Below are positions 60,052 to 64,000 of a stretch of 64,000 nt of DNA, one piece after another (position 1 is the first letter of the stretch; every line of letters begins with the position of its first letter). The stretch lies in NCBI RefSeq assembly GCF_023585685.1, contig NZ_CP097764.1, positions 719,922 to 783,921 on the forward strand. The letters run 5' to 3'. The translations under genes were made by a program, and so were the position numbers. The DNA is from Blochmannia endosymbiont of Camponotus sp. C-003 (GTDB taxonomy: Bacteria; Pseudomonadota; Gammaproteobacteria; Enterobacterales; Enterobacteriaceae). The notes beneath the pieces were generated by a model. The model was not told where the DNA came from. It saw nothing but the letters and a program-made list of their open reading frames with translations, and ran no database searches.

Positions 60052-61755
60052 ATGCTAGTATCTAGATACGATTATGCCTCTCTATTTGGACCAACTGTCG
60101 GTGATTCTATACGATTAGCAGATACTGAATTGTGGATACGAATAGAAAAAGATTTTACTGTATACGGGGAAGAAGTGAAGTTTGGAGGAGGAAAAGTTAT
60201 ACGAGATGGTATGGGTCAAGGACAGATGAGTAGTAAGGATTGTGTTGATTTAGTATTAACCAATGCAGTAATTGTTGATTATTGGGGAATAATAAAAGCA
60301 GATATTGGTATTAATAATGGACGTATATCAGGTATTGGAAAATCAGGGAATCCGGATATACAGCCAGGTGTTACGATATTTATTGGACCTGGAACGGAGG
60401 TAATATCAGCGGAAGGAAAGATTGTTACAGCTGGAGGAATTGATGCTCATATTCATTTTATTTGTCCTCAACAAGTAGAAGAAGCGCTATGTTCTGGAAT
60501 TACTACATTTATTGGAGGTGGAACTGGACCATCAACAGGAAGTAATGCGACTACTTGTACTCCAGGTCCTTGGTTTATATCTCATATGTTACGAATGGCT
60601 GATACCTTACCTATTAATATTGGGTTTACCGGTAAAGGTAGCGCTTCTTTACCTGACGCTTTAGAAGAACAAATAACTGCAGGGGCGATTGGTTTAAAGG
60701 TGCATGAAGATTGGGGTGCAACTCCTGCTGCTATCGATTGTTGTTTAGGTGTGGCTGATCGTTTCGATATCCAGGTATCTATTCATACTGATACTTTAAA
60801 TGAATCAGGATTTGTTGAAGATACCTTGTCTGCAATCAAGGGTAGGACTGTACATGCTTATCACACTGAGGGAGCAGGTGGCGGACATTCTCCGGATATT
60901 ATACGTATGTGTGGATTTGATAATGTGTTACCATCATCTACCAATCCTACTATGCCTTATACTGTTAACACAATAGATGAGCATTTAGATATGATGATGG
61001 TTTGTCACAATCTTAACCCTAATCTTCCTGAAGATATGGCATTTTCAGAGTCTAGAATTCGAAGGGAGACAATTGCAGCTGAAGATATATTGCATGATCT
61101 TGGAGCTTTGTCTATGATTTCTTCTGATTCTCAAGCTATGGGGCGAGTCGGAGAAGTTATTTTACGTACTTGGCAGACAGCGCATAAGATGAAGCTGCAG
61201 AGAGGTTCATTACTAGGTGATGCTACTAAATATGATGATAACATTCGCATAAAACGGTATATTGCTAAATATACAATTAACCCAGCAATTACTCATGGAA
61301 TTTCTCATGAAGTTGGTTCGATTGAAATAGGAAAGTTAGCAGATTTAGTACTATGGTCTCCTGTTTTTTTTGGAGTTAAACCAGATTTGATAATTAAAGG
61401 TGGTATGATTGTTTATTCTGCTATGGGAGATCCTAATGCTTCTATACCTATTTCTCAGCCAGTACATTATCGATTAATGTTTGGAGCACGTGGTAAATCA
61501 AAACAAGCTACACGGATGACTTTTGTATCTCAAATTGCTTATACTTCAAAATTAGCAGATTATTTAGGGTTGGTTAGTTTGATTGGAGAAGCTCGTAATT
61601 GTAGAGATATTCAAAAAAAACATATGATTAATAATTCTTGGCAACCAGTTATTGAAGTAGATTCTCAGACTTATCAAGTGCATGCTAATGGAGAGTTATT
61701 AACTTGTGAACCTGCATCTGTATTACCAATGTCACAACGTTATTTTTTGTTTTAA
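60052..61755 (+). CDS. ureC: Urease alpha subunit (catalytic)
   Basis: Carries the two-nickel centre that hydrolyses urea to ammonia and carbamate. 567 residues, the family length. All metal and catalytic residues are visible: His133 and His135 (DAHIHF), carbamylated Lys216 with His218 (GLKVHED), His245 (SIHTD), His271 ([10 protein letters not shown]), flap Cys318-His319 (VCHN), Asp359 (SSDSQAMGR). The residue after His319 is Asn where Klebsiella has His; it is not a metal ligand. The enzyme looks fully active. A 406-base gap follows where ureE would lie in many operons. Confidence 0.97.
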   Translation: MLVSRYDYASLFGPTVGDSIRLADTELWIRIEKDFTVYGEEVKFGGGKVIRDGMGQGQMSSKDCVDLVLTNAVIVDYWGIIKADIGINNGRISGIGKSGNPDIQPGVTIFIGPGTEVISAEGKIVTAGGIDAHIHFICPQQVEEALCSGITTFIGGGTGPSTGSNATTCTPGPWFISHMLRMADTLPINIGFTGKGSASLPDALEEQITAGAIGLKVHEDWGATPAAIDCCLGVADRFDIQVSIHTDTLNESGFVEDTLSAIKGRTVHAYHTEGAGGGHSPDIIRMCGFDNVLPSSTNPTMPYTVNTIDEHLDMMMVCHNLNPNLPEDMAFSESRIRRETIAAEDILHDLGALSMISSDSQAMGRVGEVILRTWQTAHKMKLQRGSLLGDATKYDDNIRIKRYIAKYTINPAITHGISHEVGSIEIGKLADLVLWSPVFFGVKPDLIIKGGMIVYSAMGDPNASIPISQPVHYRLMFGARGKSKQATRMTFVSQIAYTSKLADYLGLVSLIGEARNCRDIQKKHMINNSWQPVIEVDSQTYQVHANGELLTCEPASVLPMSQRYFLF

Positions 61756-62161
61756 TATTATGGAATAATAGCGTATATGTGATCTATATAATAATACAGA
61801 TTTTGTCTGGCAATGAGATGTTTGACGATTATATTTGGTTGGAGCGGAGCTAGTAACAAAATTATTAGGTTTGTTTTTTTGTAATATTTGATGATCATGT
61901 AAATTGTATGCATGGGTTATGATGCGTGGTAATTTAACTATATTATGTAGCGTCGTTAGGAAATAGCTATAGATCCCCACGAATGGATGTTGTTGAAGTG
62001 ACGTTATAGGGGAGGCAGGAGAAAGAAAAATCATATTTATGGATGCATCAGATTATTAATAAGATGTATTATACAGCATATTACTGATGTATAATCCGTC
62101 AAGAAATATAGTAACCAAATTTATTATATATAACGAAATAAATATTGTTGAATTATTATAC
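61756..62161. other. Gap between ureC and ureF, possible ureE remnant
   Basis: About 400 bases with no coding frame on the + strand. A frame near 61940-62000 reads VASLGNSYRS, faintly like the UreE pattern around LGNRH, but stop codons interrupt it. UreE is the nickel-storing accessory protein; if this is its remnant the cluster once had it. An open frame on the - strand here has no recognisable domain. Confidence 0.3.
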
Positions 62162-62848
62162 ATGTCTTCTGGTCATGATATTAATCCATTATTGTCTTTG
62201 ATGCAATTGGTTAGTTCTAATTTTCCTCTAGGAGGATTTTCTTATTCACGAGGGTTAGAATGGGCGGTAGAATGTAATTGGGTTAATTCAGTAGAAACTT
62301 TTTTTGATTGGCAAGAACAATGGGTTGTTGGGCCATTAATCTATTTAGAATGGCCTATGCTTAAACGTTGTTATTATTATACCCAAATTAAAGATGGAAT
62401 GAGTTTTTTTCAATGTTCATTAAAAATATTATCATTTCGAGATACTCATGAGCTTAGATTAGAAGAACAACAACGCGGCAAAGCACTTTCAAAATTAATA
62501 TTGCAATGGTATCCACTTACTGATAATAAGGTTTGGTTATCAGCTTTAGAACATAGTGGTTTAGCATCCATTGCATGGTTAGGGTGTACGTGGGGTATTC
62601 CTTTAGAAAATCTAGCATTAGGGTATGCTTATAATGTACTGGAATCTTCTACAATGACAGGACTAAAATTAGTGCCTTTTGGGCAAACAACTGCTCAGAG
62701 ATTATTAAGATCTTTGATAGAGCGTCTTCCGAATGCCTGGAAGAAAGCTAATAATATAAGAGATCATGAATTAGGCGATAGCTTCCCGCTGCAATCTATA
62801 GCATCCTCTTGTCATGAGACACAATACTCACGATTATTTCGTTCCTAA
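62162..62848 (+). CDS. ureF: Urease accessory protein UreF
   Basis: UreF joins UreD and controls the GTPase of UreG during nickel insertion. The start at 62162 gives MSSGHDINPLLSLMQLVSSNFPLGGFSYSRGLEWAVE, of which QLVSSNFPLGGFSYSRGLE is the family hallmark. 228 residues, as usual. An in-frame ATG at 62087 would add 25 residues with no family counterpart. TAAQRLL-like TTAQRLLRSL and the C-terminal MRHETQ-type SCHETQYSRLFRS are present. ureG follows after 84 bases. Confidence 0.94.
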   Translation: MSSGHDINPLLSLMQLVSSNFPLGGFSYSRGLEWAVECNWVNSVETFFDWQEQWVVGPLIYLEWPMLKRCYYYTQIKDGMSFFQCSLKILSFRDTHELRLEEQQRGKALSKLILQWYPLTDNKVWLSALEHSGLASIAWLGCTWGIPLENLALGYAYNVLESSTMTGLKLVPFGQTTAQRLLRSLIERLPNAWKKANNIRDHELGDSFPLQSIASSCHETQYSRLFRS

Positions 62849-62932
62849 AATGTTTTGATTTTAACAAAATATATGTGTTTATAAATAAATAATATTATGC
62901 AATAATCAATTTAAAATTGAGGAGAGTATATT

Positions 62933-63559
62933 TTGTTATTAAATCAATATAAGAAGCAACCATTGCGTATAGGTGTAGGTGGTCCAGTAGGATCAGGAAA
63001 AACTGCGTTACTTGAAGTGTTATGTAAAAGAATGAAAGATAGTTATCAATTAGGGGTGGTGACCAACGATATTTACACTAAAGAAGATCAGCGTATTTTG
63101 ATAGATGCAAATGCTTTGCCTTCTGATCGTATTGTTGGAGTAGAAACTGGAGGGTGCCCACATACTGCTATTCGTGAAGACGCTTCTATGAATTTATTAG
63201 CTATAGAAAAATTGATATTGAAATTTGATAATTTAGATATTATCTTTATTGAAAGTGGTGGAGATAATCTAAGTGCTACTTTTAGTCCAGAATTGTCAGA
63301 TTTAAATTTATATGTTATTGATGTAGCTGCAGGTGATAAAATACCCCGAAAAGGAGGGCCAGGTATTACACGTTCTGATTTTTTAATAATTAATAAAATT
63401 GATTTAGCTGAATATGTGGGAGCATCGTTGGAAATCATGAATCGTGATACAAATCTTATGCGTAAAGGTTTACCGTGGTCTTTTACTAATTTAAAAACAG
63501 GTCATGGTGTACAATCTGTTATTGATTTTATTTTAACACAACGCTTATCTTTACAATAG
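62933..63559 (+). CDS. ureG: Urease accessory GTPase UreG
   Basis: SIMIBI-class GTPase that powers nickel delivery to urease. It starts with TTG at 62933, which is decided by GAGGAG eight bases upstream; no ATG fits. P-loop GPVGSGKT at residues 17-24; [12 protein letters not shown], the metal-binding Cys-Pro-His of [13 protein letters not shown], and NKIDLA follow. 208 residues, close to the family norm. Last gene of the cluster; a hairpin follows. Confidence 0.96.
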   Translation: MLLNQYKKQPLRIGVGGPVGSGKTALLEVLCKRMKDSYQLGVVTNDIYTKEDQRILIDANALPSDRIVGVETGGCPHTAIREDASMNLLAIEKLILKFDNLDIIFIESGGDNLSATFSPELSDLNLYVIDVAAGDKIPRKGGPGITRSDFLIINKIDLAEYVGASLEIMNRDTNLMRKGLPWSFTNLKTGHGVQSVIDFILTQRLSLQ

Positions 63560-63587
63560 ACGATATAGTTTATTGAAATTTTCATAA

Positions 63588-63619
63588 TCATATTCTTATT
63601 ACACATAATAAGAATATGA
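63588..63619. terminator. Candidate urease operon terminator
   Basis: Perfect 13-bp stem (63588-63600 with 63607-63619), six-base loop, 28 bases after the ureG stop. An A/T tract follows; the T-run is weak for the + strand. Confidence 0.5.
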
Positions 63620-63843
63620 ATTTAAAAAAAATTATATGAATATATAAAAATACGTTTTTGATGTTTATGTTTCGCATCATATTTCGTATATTTTATGTTT
63701 GTCTATTTAACGTTGTGTGCAGCTGATAGGAAAGTGTTTAATCATGTAATAATTAAATAAAATTAATTTATGAGCGGTGGGCTTCGTATATACGAAATTA
63801 TTGTAAATACTATGCAGTACTACGTATAATTATTATGTGTTTA

Positions 63844-64000
63844 TTAAAATATATAATAGTTAGTAGAGGTAGGAGTGACGGTATCTTTATTACAGCAGTC
63901 TTTGTGGTAATGCCATGCGTTTATAGAGGCGTAGATTAATCTAGCGAATAATATCGTAAAACTGATTAATAATATCCATTTGGCAATGCGTATTTTTTTC
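63844..64000 (-). CDS. Unidentified membrane-anchored protein, C-terminal fragment
   Basis: On the - strand a frame is open from the window end to a TAA at 63844-63846 (about 51 codons). It reads a basic start (KKIRIAKW), a hydrophobic segment of about 18 residues (WILLISFTILFARLIYA), then a polar tail ending NYYIF. It may be the tail of a membrane protein whose body lies beyond the window, or a small single-span protein. I do not recognise it. The frame is short enough to be chance, though it fits the local C/A-rich composition of the - strand. Confidence 0.35.
   Translation of the reverse strand, partial: KKIRIAKWILLISFTILFARLIYASINAWHYHKDCCNKDTVTPTSTNYYIF

Noticed and set aside
61732..62034. 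100-codon - strand frame after ureC
   Set aside because: Overlaps the ureC end, no domain, and local composition makes open frames on the - strand common here.

Overview
The window is chromosomal DNA of an AT-rich, reduced enterobacterial genome. It is almost certainly a Candidatus Blochmannia, the obligate bacteriocyte symbiont of carpenter ants and relatives. The evidence is gammaproteobacterial proteins close to E. coli in sequence and length, one gene copy per function, very few regulators, no mobile elements, decayed AT-rich gaps where E. coli has genes, and a urease cluster (ureDABC-F-G) beside guaBA. The species cannot be named from sequence alone.

Layout. 1-8.1 kb is the E. coli 75-minute block (trpS end, pabA, rpsL, rpsG, fusA, tuf). 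8.2-22.6 kb is the 90-minute block (secE, nusG, rplKAJL, rpoBC, purH). 23.0-28.1 kb is an rRNA operon, 16S-tRNA-Glu(UUC)-23S, with leader promoter, two boxA sites and processing stalks but no 5S gene. 28.2-58.2 kb follows the E. coli 59-to-53-minute order with deletions: pssA, SMR transporter, ssrA, smpB, ratA, bamE, nadK, grpE, ung, lepA, lepB, rnc, pdxJ, acpS, tadA, glyA, suhB, iscS, ndk, rlmN, ispG, hisS, der, mqo, guaB, guaA. 58.5-63.6 kb is the urease operon, and a membrane-protein fragment runs off the right end. The two block joints fall exactly at tuf and at the rRNA operon, both duplicated in E. coli, so they look like recombination between ancestral copies.

Together the genes cover translation and transcription, purine and GMP synthesis, tRNA modification, isoprenoid and cofactor supply, phospholipid synthesis, protein export, stalled-ribosome rescue, and nitrogen recycling from urea, the trait that ties this symbiont to its ant host.

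Two things stand out. First, base composition on the + strand flips sharply from C/A-rich to G/T-rich between mqo and guaB, at a perfect 38-bp palindrome, although genes on both sides lie on the same strand. This is the signature of a replication origin, at a place that is not the ancestral oriC. Second, several core genes are interrupted: trpS (amber codon), tuf (opal codon), rpsL (two single-base indels), purH (shift at a homopolymer), grpE (stop plus deletion) and suhB (shift plus lost catalytic residues). Some may be sequence errors or DNA damage. suhB and grpE look more like genuine erosion.
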